From assembly GCF_016745235.1 (NCBI RefSeq), contig NZ_JAELVM010000001.1, positions 1,315,856 to 1,379,855 of the forward strand: a stretch of DNA of 64,000 nt, written 5' to 3'. This stretch comes from Chryseobacterium endalhagicum. Lineage in GTDB: Bacteria; Bacteroidota; Bacteroidia; Flavobacteriales; Weeksellaceae. Shown here piece after piece: positions 46,001-52,542 of this stretch. Positions within the stretch are counted from its first letter, which is position 1. Each line of letters opens with the position of its first letter. The notes under the pieces are model-generated. The model ran no database searches, was not told the origin of the DNA, and worked only from the letters and a program-made list of their open reading frames with translations. A program made the translations under genes and the position numbers.

Positions 46001-46657
46001 GTAGTAGTTGTTTTGCAGACCGTATCCTTTAAAGTCAAGGTTCATATTCAGACCCAGCAAAAAACGGAAGGAGCCCGTACCCGGGCCGCTGAAAGGAATG
46101 GTAATGTCGCTTCTGAACAGAGAGCTGGTACCGAATACTTTGTTGGCAAAGGTCATATTGGGGTTGCCAGGTGTCCATGTGAGGCGTAAGGCATTAGAGT
46201 CTTCGTCCGGTTGCAGCTGCATCACGGTATTGTTCTGAATAGAGAGCGTACCGAAGCCGCTGCCGATGGTTACAGTAAATGGCTGTCCTACCACAAATGG
46301 GGCGGTGGGGCCAAATTGTGCGAAGTTCAGGACCGTTGTATTTTGGGTAGAGGGTGTTTTGTTAGGGTCGGTTAGCCATGCTGTCGTGAGATTGGCTGTC
46401 ACATTCTGCCGGAACTTAAAAAGGTAAGGCCGATAGGTGTCAATAAAGGTTTTTGCATCAGCGGGGGCTGTTTTGGCGAACAGGAAATAGACCTGCTGCT
46501 GTGCAGCCACTTTCAGGCTGATGGTAGGGTCGGTATAAGCAGATCCATCAGGAAGCAATAAAGCGGTCCAGTGCTGTCCTATCTGATTACATATATAGAG
46601 CGCAGGATTTCCTGAATTTTCATTGCTGAATAGGGTCTCTGTTTCGGATGGTGCCAT
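43004..46657 (-). CDS. Large protein of unknown family (1217 residues)
   Basis: Third gene of the operon. It starts MAPSETETLFSNENSGNPALYICNQIG with no signal peptide. Residues about 1-510 are beta-rich (TVLNFAQFGPTAPFVVGQPF, ITIPFSGPGTGSFRFLLGL); a basic stretch SSKSKAKRAMAKTA at about 520-540 could be a hinge or processing site; about 540-860 is more helical (WLQTYLEAAEDAYNAALAD); and the last 350 residues return to strands with repeated Asn and Gly (VVLNGTYQDHNGTPVYVFDNKD). It ends NPNPGATAKSLGWYAAYNKNV. Its composition (few Cys, many Asn/Thr/Gly/Pro) matches that of the giant protein, so the two may work or assemble together. No enzymatic motif is found. Confidence 0.8.
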   Translation of the reverse strand: MAPSETETLFSNENSGNPALYICNQIGQHWTALLLPDGSAYTDPTISLKVAAQQQVYFLFAKTAPADAKTFIDTYRPYLFKFRQNVTANLTTAWLTDPNKTPSTQNTTVLNFAQFGPTAPFVVGQPFTVTIGSGFGTLSIQNNTVMQLQPDEDSNALRLTWTPGNPNMTFANKVFGTSSLFRSDITIPFSGPGTGSFRFLLGLNMNLDFKGYGLQNNYYYGDSTAPSYFTYPILQTGVTNDYLITQTEIDLLDVANNDGLNTYFAITGQIYNVNTGKTRAASLPSYYAINTGYPITLWPAVDMVDSGAPVNNLFPTDTSARFVISPQDAAGIKSFYLSPEGDFYLDPGASQAAFADENGQYSLLPGLSGTEVVSFTPYKNNAGNITGDTIRFTSKQAAFAANFPGQEVSLANPGTDKPVLDGTYLTAWANIVAATPGNVQYASQPQGASLYAKDHGVASPGNNITGFLGFYEPSVDMPQTTGFAVPMAPYLGINPVPPPSADGIGTFESKVLSAERKTLISAAFSTPHSSKSKAKRAMAKTAATDYTASATPQGLVANVSNDGNWSLLNLAQNTVNSGSPEYLNPEGQTPATPPQYQLSLINLMPEMQSAFLTNQQFLVVTNNQYLGDLFSTMNTPGGGSSSQPVFNNKMSIEDWPFDLNVGTSNTYADYNNVLIFKFCKGSIIDRVKNPKEWTQANAFNIDKNNTDSAAAYNQLVAVSSWLQTYLEAAEDAYNAALADPSSGQLEYYQKFHAIINDPNWNGILALKATIDLQEFPQQLKGLISGINLKNFYAHHFGIEVNRVDASGVITMDPVSSLFGLINYVDPAYAQQISQGLNPNKPVQPAAGATYDFKVLFLQVLFENTAIKDFASKLQLTMNNLFSDKVTGTNNPYGSNSLNTVVLNGTYQDHNGTPVYVFDNKDDNLFYFDSNLLANVEITKIQFNTLTTDPAALDIQSRFTMWGYLNFDTMIAQATTQDGSDYPLDAFSFGIASNDGTLQRGLNYSNLYVNMAFNLNTPTVTTYAFDASQIAFNSSQSNARLNSLYPNFALQINKLLSGNDDSAPSGQGYLKLSLPGINATGITGDWYGLQMTLNMGSPGELASSMGFNASLLIAWSPGSKIAAPGYNAFVGIKLPGTASNAKLLSIQGVLKLAIDKLSLQYVVDQQSYLLTLSNIALKLLGILKLPPGGNTDFLLFGNPNPGATAKSLGWYAAYNKNV

Positions 46658-46698
46658 AAGAATAGGTATTGGTTCTCAAAATGGAATGATGTGAATAC

Positions 46699-47118
46699 TT
46701 AACCAGGGCAGAATAGCATAACAAGAATTACAACATCCATCAGTGACAGATTTAATACGGTGATTTTCTTGCCTTCAAAGTTGCCTACAGTAATGAGCTG
46801 CTGGCCGGGCCTTAAAGAATGTATACCATTGAAAGTTTCTGCATTGTCCATTTGAATGGTATCAGGGGCACCGGTCAAAACGGTCATCGCTATATTAGCC
46901 TGACTGGTATTGGTGATCGAACAGATACAATCGCTTCCGTTATTGGTGAGTTTCTGTGCATATTCAAAACGGGAAAGCGATACGGTATCAGCTTTAGACC
47001 TGGCCAGCCCCTGACCCATTGCCAGGGTATGGCCAAGAATAAATAGTAAAAGGATCTGAAAGTGAAGTTTATAGCTGCACTTAGCTGGTTTGGCACTGAA
47101 TAGTTGCCTCAGCATCAT
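46699..47118 (-). CDS. Small beta-rich protein, paralogue of its upstream neighbour
   Basis: The frame is open from 47172, but that would overlap the preceding gene by 92 bases. Starting at the Met pair at 47115-47118 reduces the overlap to about 38 and gives about 140 residues, with a basic N-terminus, a hydrophobic stretch HFQILLLFILGHTLAMGQG that may be a signal peptide, then CSITNTSQANIAMTVLTGAP...NAETFNGIHSLRPGQQLITVGNFEGKKITVLNLS. This part matches the neighbour's ITIANSSRSNVLKFAISGAP...SAFDGVYSLKPNSPNIVVTAFGDFGGSTVTITNI. The C-terminus VILVMLFCPG is again hydrophobic. Function unknown. Confidence 0.6.
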   Translation of the reverse strand: MMLRQLFSAKPAKCSYKLHFQILLLFILGHTLAMGQGLARSKADTVSLSRFEYAQKLTNNGSDCICSITNTSQANIAMTVLTGAPDTIQMDNAETFNGIHSLRPGQQLITVGNFEGKKITVLNLSLMDVVILVMLFCPG

Positions 47119-47431
47119 TTTGAACATTAGTGATGTTTGTGATAGTGACTGTAGAGCCTCCAAAATCACCAAAAGCAGTCACTACAATGTTGGGAGAGTT
47201 AGGTTTTAAAGAATAGACTCCGTCGAACGCTGATCTTGAATTCCCTGCGTCGTCTACAATAATACCGCTTCCTGGTGCTCCTGAAATAGCGAATTTCAGT
47301 ACGTTGCTTCTGCTGGAGTTAGCAATAGTAATAGTGGAGTTTGTTCCGTTTGCTGTGTTCCAGGTACAAAACTGACCTGATTTAATACTAGCGTTTCCAC
47401 TTTGATTGATTACTGGATTTTGTGATGCCAT
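47081..47431 (-). CDS. Small beta-rich protein heading the giant operon
   Basis: A 116-residue protein without signal peptide (MASQNPVINQSGNASIKSGQF). It is composed of Thr/Ser/Asn/Gly-rich strands, two Cys (CTWNT and IQCQTS), and a repeat-free single domain. The segment from STITIANSSRSNVL to TVTITNITNV is shared with the next gene, so the two are tandem paralogues. Such beta-sandwiches may be structural, lectin-like or membrane-active; nothing decides between these. It is the first gene of the operon, preceded by 419 bases without a gene. Confidence 0.7.
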   Translation of the reverse strand: MASQNPVINQSGNASIKSGQFCTWNTANGTNSTITIANSSRSNVLKFAISGAPGSGIIVDDAGNSRSAFDGVYSLKPNSPNIVVTAFGDFGGSTVTITNITNVQNDAEATIQCQTS

Positions 47432-47792
47432 AATTATTGGTTTTTAAGGTTATAAAAAATATGTTTTTGAAATAGTAGCGTTATTACAGAGTATGGGGGC
47501 TCATTTTTTATATCAATGAATGACTCTTCTTCATTTCTAAACCTGATCTTTACTCATCATTCATAGTCATTTGAAAATCTATGATGAGACTTCTTAAAAT
47601 CTGCCCTGTTCATACTGTTGGAAGCCTTATCAGAAGGACAATTCAAAGTAAGGGAAATAAAATAAAACCCTCTTAAGTGAAAATACCAGAATTATGAATT
47701 AGGTATTTATACGGAGTTGATAATCTGTTTATAGCCAGGATATTATAATGAGTGCAATAAGCCAAAAAAAGGACTTGTATGGAAAGATCTCG
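47432..47792. other. Divergent intergenic region, promoters expected
   Basis: No gene. The promoter for the giant operon should be here, but the best candidate on the minus strand (TACTATTTC) is imperfect. The stretch is AT-rich, in contrast to the operon itself. Confidence 0.4.
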
Positions 47793-47800
47793 TACCTTTG
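47793..47800 (+). promoter_or_regulatory. -7 box (TACCTTTG) of the repeat-protein gene
   Basis: A perfect TAnnTTTG 51 bases before the ATG at 47851. A TTG at 47775-47777 lies 15 bases upstream, a little closer than usual. Confidence 0.5.
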
Positions 47801-47850
47801 TTCCAGGAAGGAAAAGTCAAAATGTTTAATACCCATTCAATTCTAAAATC

Positions 47851-48261
47851 ATGAAAAAAACAGGAGTCATTGGTTTCTTTTTATTCAGCCTTTCCATTGT
47901 AAGTGCACAAACGATAGAATCGGGAAGCCGAAGCACGATAGGCTACATTCAACCGGATGGAACCATTGAAAACAGCAGCCGTTCCACCGTCGGTTACATA
48001 AAATCGGACGGAACAATAGAGAATAAAAGCCGCTCAACAATCGGCTATATTAAAAGCGACGGTACCATAGAAAACAGCAGCCGTTCTACAGTAGGTTATG
48101 TTAAAGAAGATGGTACTGTAGAAAACAGCAGCCGCTCAACGATTGGCTACATCAAAGAGGATGGAACGGTGGAAAACAGCAGCCGGAGTACGATTGGTTA
48201 TGCTAAAGGAATTAGGAAGGAGTGGGCAGCGGTGGTGTATTTCTTTTTTAAGATGGATTAA
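47851..48261 (+). CDS. Secreted five-unit repeat protein (beta-flower type)
   Basis: A 136-residue protein with signal peptide MKKTGVIGFFLFSLSIVSA, then five tandem 17-residue units (consensus SRSTIGYIKSDGTIENS, 51 bases each, 47926-48180) and a partial sixth that leads into KGIRKEWAAVVYFFFKMD. The pattern is that of proteins annotated as 5-fold beta-flower, in which each unit is a beta-hairpin; the conserved WAAVVYFFF ending is shared with that family. The nearly identical units (differing mainly in Ile/Val and Lys/Glu) show recent internal duplication or gene conversion. Function unknown. Confidence 0.85.
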   Translation: MKKTGVIGFFLFSLSIVSAQTIESGSRSTIGYIQPDGTIENSSRSTVGYIKSDGTIENKSRSTIGYIKSDGTIENSSRSTVGYVKEDGTVENSSRSTIGYIKEDGTVENSSRSTIGYAKGIRKEWAAVVYFFFKMD

Positions 48262-48380
48262 TCATCATCACCGAGAAGAGGAAACTATTCTGCTGGGTAT
48301 AGAAATTAAAAATAAATGTTTGGATTTTATAATCTGAGCCTTTGTTCTTATTAGCTATGAGATGCTGTCTGGTTTTAAAT

Positions 48381-48480
48381 ACAATCTCCAAAGTCACGGG
48401 AATTAAGAGTGTGTATAATCTTTTTTAAATAATGCAAATTACCTTTTAGGCGCACTGAATATAGAATAATATAAAAAACT
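48381..48480 (-). pseudogene. Duplicated 3' fragment of the secreted protein gene at 50948
   Basis: These 100 bases align throughout with 50890-50989. On the minus strand they encode the tail FLYYSIFSAPKR followed by stop, against FLYYSIFNAPKK in the intact gene, and then the same downstream sequence. Only the last dozen codons of the gene are present. It forms, with its partner, a direct repeat around the 2.4-kb immunity-like segment. Confidence 0.75.
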
Positions 48481-48509
48481 ACTTGTTTTTCCAGATTCTG
48501 ATCACACAA

Positions 48510-48551
48510 AATAAAATAACCCCTGATAATTCAGGGGCTTTGTTTTATTTT
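48510..48551. terminator. Bidirectional terminator
   Basis: CCCCTGA / TCAGGGG with a 4-base loop, extended by AAAATAAAATAA on one side and CTTTGTTTTATTTT on the other. Confidence 0.8.
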
Positions 48552-48581
48552 GGCAGCACAATTATACGCTGGTTTGCGCTC

Positions 48582-48743
48582 TCAATCATCTGCCATACGC
48601 TGAAGAAATACATTACGATCGTCAATTGACCTATTCAGTATCCTATCAACATTATCCCGCTTATTTGCGTTATGCCCGCCGGTGCGGATCTGTTTTTCTT
48701 TTACGGGTTCCAGTATCTTATTTTCGAGTTCTTCTACAACATA
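48582..48743 (-). pseudogene. Toxin-like C-terminal remnant
   Basis: A 53-codon frame without its own start, bounded upstream by a stop: ...VVEELENKILEPVKEK then GGHNANKRDNVDRILNRSIDDRNVFLQRMADD and stop. The dense charged helix with a His-Asn-Ala-Asn-Lys-Arg-Asp block and a short terminal helix looks like the end of a polymorphic-toxin or effector C-terminal domain. The rest of the gene is lost or shifted in frame. Called from pattern only. Confidence 0.4.
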
Positions 48744-48779
48744 CTACTCTTTGAAGATATCAATTCAATCAATTTCAAT

Positions 48780-48944
48780 TTACGACTCCTCAGTTTTTGG
48801 CTTAAAGTTTCTCCCTACCCCTTTTCTTAGAAAGGTAATTTTCCCTTGTGTTTGCTTGGCTTTTTCAAGAACTTCCAACGCTTTTGTTCGTTCATTCATT
48901 CTACCTGCATGGGTTATACTCCCTTGATTTTCACTTTTTTTCAT
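48780..48944 (-). CDS. Small basic protein or gene fragment (54 residues)
   Basis: MKKSENQGSITHAGRMNE then RTKALEVLEKAKQTQGKITFLRKGVGRNFKPKTEES: a basic helix-rich peptide with a compact composition typical of coding sequence. It precedes the toxin-like remnant on the same strand with 36 bases between, so it may be part of the same broken gene. Not recognised. The remainder of 48945-49149 holds no gene. Confidence 0.4.
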   Translation of the reverse strand: MKKSENQGSITHAGRMNERTKALEVLEKAKQTQGKITFLRKGVGRNFKPKTEES

Positions 48945-49149
48945 ACTACAAGATAGTGAAAATAATTGACAAAAGCAAATCGTAGACATACCGGTATCGT
49001 CATCCTGTCTTTTCTATTATCAATTTTCTTGTGTTTGAAAAATTAAGAAACCTGTCAACAAATTCCATATCAAAAATAAAGTTTGTATTTTTAAAATATT
49101 GAAAAGAATATTCCCTGTACTGTTCAGTCCAATCATAAAAACGGATTAA

Positions 49150-49800
49150 ATGAATAACGAACTCCATGAACTCCTGTATTACTATAATGAGGAAGGATAC
49201 GAAGGACACGGTTTAAACGAAGTACAGCTCCTTGAAAAAAAAGATTTTGACCGAGTTGAAAAATTAAAACACCTTCTTCACCATGAAGACCGGTATATGG
49301 CTTATCAGGCTATGCTTATCCTACTGGCGTGGTCTATACCGGAAGGTTTTGAACTTCTTGACCGTTTCATTGCTGAAAAATGGGACGAAAAAGAAAGTTT
49401 TGAACCCCATAGACTCCATCATCAGGATAATGTATATGACATAATCACCAATGCATTGTACATTTCAACGTTCAATGGAAAAAGCGAACAGGAATTATTT
49501 CCTTATATCAAACAACTTTTACTTCTGTATGGTGACCGGTTTTTTGAATCTAACCTAACGGATTTTCTATTAAAGAAAGATTGCGGACCGCTTTTAAGGG
49601 AAATAGAAGAGGCCATGCGAACTGCTTTAGAAAACCAAAGGTACTACCAGGCCAGTCAGTTGTTTCCGGTACTGGTTCATTATGACAAAAGCAGATTCAA
49701 TGTATATAGGGATATTTTTAGGACATTAATAAGCAAGGATAACAGAATTGCCTATAATATGGATGAAGCAGAAAAAAATGATCCCAATGTATCTATCTAA
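49150..49800 (+). CDS. Immunity-like helical protein
   Basis: A 216-residue cytoplasmic protein, acidic, with paired helices of HEAT-like spacing (DFDRVEKLKHLLHHEDRYMAYQAMLILLAWSIPEGFELLDRFIA, NVYDIITNALYIS, ELFPYIKQLLLLYGDRFFESNLTDFLL). Similar acidic helical proteins act as immunity proteins to polymorphic toxins, but I cannot name a family. It begins a row of three such genes with 12 and 56 bases between them, likely one transcript. No complete toxin is present in the window, so these would be orphan immunity genes. Confidence 0.65.
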   Translation: MNNELHELLYYYNEEGYEGHGLNEVQLLEKKDFDRVEKLKHLLHHEDRYMAYQAMLILLAWSIPEGFELLDRFIAEKWDEKESFEPHRLHHQDNVYDIITNALYISTFNGKSEQELFPYIKQLLLLYGDRFFESNLTDFLLKKDCGPLLREIEEAMRTALENQRYYQASQLFPVLVHYDKSRFNVYRDIFRTLISKDNRIAYNMDEAEKNDPNVSI

Positions 49801-49812
49801 AACAAAGTTTCA

Positions 49813-50487
49813 ATGGATAAGAACACCCCAATTTATATAGATTTAGAAGACCGGTTAACGAAAAAATACTACCGTGAAATCGTTGAAAAAGCTTTAGCGC
49901 AGGCCAAAGAAGAATACGAACAATTTCCCGATAATTCCATGAACATTTCTTTTTACCGTCAATTATTGGATATAAAAAAAACGGTCATTGACGATCATGA
50001 AGTTTATACAGAAGATGAAGCCTATAAAAAATATCCAATGGCCATCATGGTCGTAAGGAATTTTCTTGGTGAAGAAGCCAATACAGACTATGCGAAAATG
50101 CTGCAGGATATCGTTTGGGGTATAGCATTGTATCCTGTTATGATGGAAAACATTGAAATGATCAGACGGAAATTATTTGACGGAGAGGAAGAAAAAGTTC
50201 TCAAACATGTTTTTGCAATTGAAAATCAAACATTCAAACTGATGGATTTTTACAACCATCCATTACGGGAATTAAAAAAAGAAATAGGGGAGAGAAGTTT
50301 TAATACGATGATGAAAGAAAGCACGTTCAGTCTGGTTAACAGCTTGGTTGAAAAGTATCTCTCTGAAGAGGGACTGGAAATTCATTATGTAAAGAAAAAT
50401 GAGGCTATCTATCTGTTTTCCTATGGAGAATATCAGCCGGGAAGATATCTGTTGTTTTTAGAAGGGACCTGTTACTATGCGGTGTAA
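49813..50487 (+). CDS. Immunity-like protein, unknown family
   Basis: A 224-residue protein, rich in Glu, Lys and Tyr, no signal peptide. It is helical for about 180 residues (IYIDLEDRLTKKYYREIVEKALAQAKEEYEQF, NTDYAKMLQDIVWGIALYPVMM) and ends with a small beta part (EIHYVKKNEAIYLFSYGEYQPGRYLLFLEGTCYYAV). Composition and position fit a toxin-immunity gene, second of three. Not recognised otherwise. Confidence 0.6.
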   Translation: MDKNTPIYIDLEDRLTKKYYREIVEKALAQAKEEYEQFPDNSMNISFYRQLLDIKKTVIDDHEVYTEDEAYKKYPMAIMVVRNFLGEEANTDYAKMLQDIVWGIALYPVMMENIEMIRRKLFDGEEEKVLKHVFAIENQTFKLMDFYNHPLRELKKEIGERSFNTMMKESTFSLVNSLVEKYLSEEGLEIHYVKKNEAIYLFSYGEYQPGRYLLFLEGTCYYAV

Positions 50488-50543
50488 AAAAGATAGTTAT
50501 CCTGAACCAATACCGAATGAGGTATTCAAAATCAACTTAAAGA

Positions 50544-50780
50544 ATGAACGAAAAGAAATTACTCGAACAAAAAGAATGGCAATATTATATTTATGAAGAG
50601 GACAGCCGTATTGTACTGTCTGTCCCTATTGCCAAACCAGCCCCGGGATTCGATATTATGTATACCCTTAATGAATCTGAGAAGGAAAAATACAGACATA
50701 CAGGTATCAAAACCCTTGAAGACAGGATAGAGGATATGAAAGTGAACTTTTCAAACTATGAAATGAATTCGTGGAGGTAA
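50544..50780 (+). CDS. Small immunity-like protein
   Basis: A 78-residue acidic protein: MNEKKLLEQKEWQYYIYEED then SRIVLSVPIAKPAPGFDIMYTL and a helical end RIEDMKVNFSNYEMNSW. The W-x-Y-Y-I-Y-E-E-D ... L-S-V-P-I-x-x-P-A-P-G-F-D pattern resembles small immunity proteins common beside Rhs-type toxins in this phylum, by memory only. It is third of the row. Confidence 0.6.
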   Translation: MNEKKLLEQKEWQYYIYEEDSRIVLSVPIAKPAPGFDIMYTLNESEKEKYRHTGIKTLEDRIEDMKVNFSNYEMNSWR

Positions 50781-50849
50781 TAAAAACTTATTCTCTGCCG
50801 GCGTTGACATCCTGCTTGTGCCTGATAGGTAAGAATACGCAGTACTGAT

Positions 50850-50884
50850 TATCCTTGGCAAGGTTTTAAACCTTGCCAAGGATA
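50850..50884. repeat. Near-perfect 35-base palindrome
   Basis: Two perfect 17-bp arms (core CCTTGGCAAGGTTT) around a single central base. It lies directly before the right-hand direct repeat at 50890 and may also act as a terminator for the immunity-like genes (it is followed by AAAA rather than T on the plus strand). Confidence 0.65.
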
Positions 50885-50889
50885 AAAAG

Positions 50890-50989
50890 ACAATCTCCAA
50901 AGTCAGGAGAATTCAGAGATTGTATATATCTTGTCTAAATAATGCAGCTACTTTTTCGGCGCATTAAATATTGAATAATATAAGAAAAT
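50890..50989. repeat. Right-hand copy of the 100-bp direct repeat
   Basis: It aligns over its whole length, in the same orientation, with 48381-48480. It covers the last 42 bases of the gene at 50948 and the sequence downstream of its stop. The two copies bracket the toxin remnant and immunity-like genes. Confidence 0.75.
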
Positions 50990-51499
50990 GGGAAACTTCT
51001 CAAACGTTTCTGTTTTACCTATCGTATATTCATCAGGTCCGAATGCCTGGGAGAAATCCAGAATGGTAGAGGTTTTTGCCGGAGATACGGCGATCATTTT
51101 TATTAAGCTGGTAACTGCAGTTTCAGTTTCGTAGGTGAATAAAAGGGTTTTACGATCTAAACTGTATATTTTATAATGATAGATTCGTGCTTTTAGCTGG
51201 GTATCAACACCTGTACCATCCAGTTTGGCTTTGTACATTAATTTTTTGGTACCGTCTTCCGTAATGTATACATCTGCATTTTTATAGCTGGCATCATAGG
51301 TAAAGGTAACCCGATCGTTGGTCTTATAATAATAGCTTATGGCTTTCTCGCCTCCGGCCATGACCTGAACTTCAGCATCTTTAGGCATTTCCATAGGTCC
51401 GCGTTTTGACGGAGCCGCTGATTTCTTTTTTTGTGCCGTTACATTCACAGCGGAGAACAGCATTAAAGCTGCTGCTAAAACTAGTTTTGAGTTTTTCAT
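50948..51499 (-). CDS. Secreted protein of unknown function
   Basis: A 183-residue protein with signal peptide MKNSKLVLAAALMLFSAVNVTA, a basic start of the mature part (QKKKSAAPSKRGP), and a beta-rich body (DAEVQVMAGGEKAISYYYKTNDRVTFTYDASYKNADVYITED, ARIYHYKIYSLDRKTLLFTYET). The C-terminus YTIGKTETFEKFPIFLYYSIFNAPKK is the part found duplicated at 48381. No motif is recognised. Function unknown. Confidence 0.72.
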   Translation of the reverse strand: MKNSKLVLAAALMLFSAVNVTAQKKKSAAPSKRGPMEMPKDAEVQVMAGGEKAISYYYKTNDRVTFTYDASYKNADVYITEDGTKKLMYKAKLDGTGVDTQLKARIYHYKIYSLDRKTLLFTYETETAVTSLIKMIAVSPAKTSTILDFSQAFGPDEYTIGKTETFEKFPIFLYYSIFNAPKK

Positions 51500-52044
51500 G
51501 GTTTTTTTTGCAATGTTAGATAAAATTATGGTGGTAAGAAAAAATATATAAATCTTTTTATAGTATTGTTCGGGCTGTTAGATGTACGGTTGACTGGTGC
51601 GGCAGACTTTGTTGTCGTTGGAAAAAAGAACCAGTAGAGCGCGAAATATTCCTGCACCCCGTTTCATAACCTCCTTAGGGGAGTATGATAAAGGGTAATA
51701 CCCCGTGAATAACGGTCTAAAGCCCGTTTTGTAAGCATCCGGACCCCGTTCTATAACTGGATCTACCCCCTTACCCAAGGGGGTAGAACCGGTTGGGTAA
51801 GGGGCTCTCGGTCGTTGAGAAGAGTCTCCGGAGGGTTGGGGAAGTACCCCGGACCCTTTGAAAGGGGTCTACAGGCTTTGTATTGGGGGTTTGTTAATCT
51901 TTGAATGTTTTTCCCGAATATACAAGTTGAGAAGAAAAGCGCTCAAAATTTTCATTTAAATTTTTAATGTAGGAATGGGTAACGAGCGTGACACTCGCAC
52001 CAGCGTTGGAATATCTTTACTATTTATATAAATTTTCTTCACAA
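51500..52044. repeat. Repeat-rich intergenic region with REP palindrome
   Basis: No gene. A GC-rich part (51570-51890) contains the perfect hairpin CTACCCCCTT / AAGGGGGTAG (51763-51786) and other G/C runs. At 51973-52007 is a 35-base REP-like unit with the palindrome CGAGCGtgaCaCTCG, of which a copy differing at one base is at 52671-52705. Confidence 0.6.
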
Positions 52045-52090
52045 TTTTCAATAAAAAATCCCAACTTCTGTTAGGATTTTTTATTGAAAA
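52045..52090 (-). terminator. Terminator of the 106-residue protein gene
   Basis: A perfect 17-bp stem TTTTCAATAAAAAATCC / GGATTTTTTATTGAAAA with a 12-base loop. A relative of the same design (AATAAATCC / GGATTTATT with a similar loop) is at 52760-52789, without an adjacent gene. Confidence 0.75.
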
Positions 52091-52158
52091 TTAAATCTCA
52101 TAGTACTATTTAAACCCTGAGAAAATATTAATCACAGAAGAATCAATACAAAACTTGT

Positions 52159-52479
52159 TTAAGAATTAATGACATCAATATTTGCAATGTTCCTACCATT
52201 TTCGTCTATTACTAATACAGTTTTGTATTTTTCAGTAGAGGCAATGGCTTCATTAAAGTGGACAGAGAAAAAAACTGTACCTTCTGGTGTTGCTAGATTT
52301 CCAAAAATTAAGGTTAACAATAATTCAGAGTCGTTAATACCTTGCGGATCATTTTTAATTAATTGATAAAGTGGTTTTTCTCCATTAGTAGGAAATTTAC
52401 CATTTACATTAATTTGCGGAGTTTTTCCTTCGTTTTTGACAGTAGCTGTCCATTCCCCGATGTTGTTTTTTGTTTCCAT
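52159..52479 (-). CDS. Small protein of unknown function
   Basis: A 106-residue protein without signal peptide: METKNNIGEWTATVKNEGKT begins a beta-sandwich-like pattern with PQINVNGKFPTNGEKPLYQLIKNDPQGIND, LLLTLIFGNLATPEGTVFFSVHFNEAI and KTVLVIDENGRNIANIDVI. It has its own hairpin terminator. No family is recognised; compositionally it looks like a real gene. Confidence 0.6.
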   Translation of the reverse strand: METKNNIGEWTATVKNEGKTPQINVNGKFPTNGEKPLYQLIKNDPQGINDSELLLTLIFGNLATPEGTVFFSVHFNEAIASTEKYKTVLVIDENGRNIANIDVINS

Positions 52480-52542
52480 TTTACGTTGTTATTAGTTTGT
52501 TGTTCTAATATACAAAATTATTATACATATTTTCTCTCTTCA

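Noticed and set aside
47119..47172. Longer N-terminus for the second small operon protein
   Set aside because: It would overlap the preceding gene by 92 bases and adds residues with no counterpart in the paralogue.
30694..47431. Considering the giant operon a phage tail, contractile injection system or Tc toxin
   Set aside because: I see no sheath, tube, baseplate, AAA ATPase, RHS/YD repeat or TcA-type features; the size alone is not evidence.
47926..48180. Regular 51-bp repeats considered as a CRISPR array
   Set aside because: The repeats have no unique spacers, keep one open frame with a signal peptide, and encode a 17-residue protein repeat.
51578..51778. A 66-codon frame on the minus strand
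   Set aside because: It covers the GC-rich hairpin-bearing intergenic sequence; composition is that of translated repeat.
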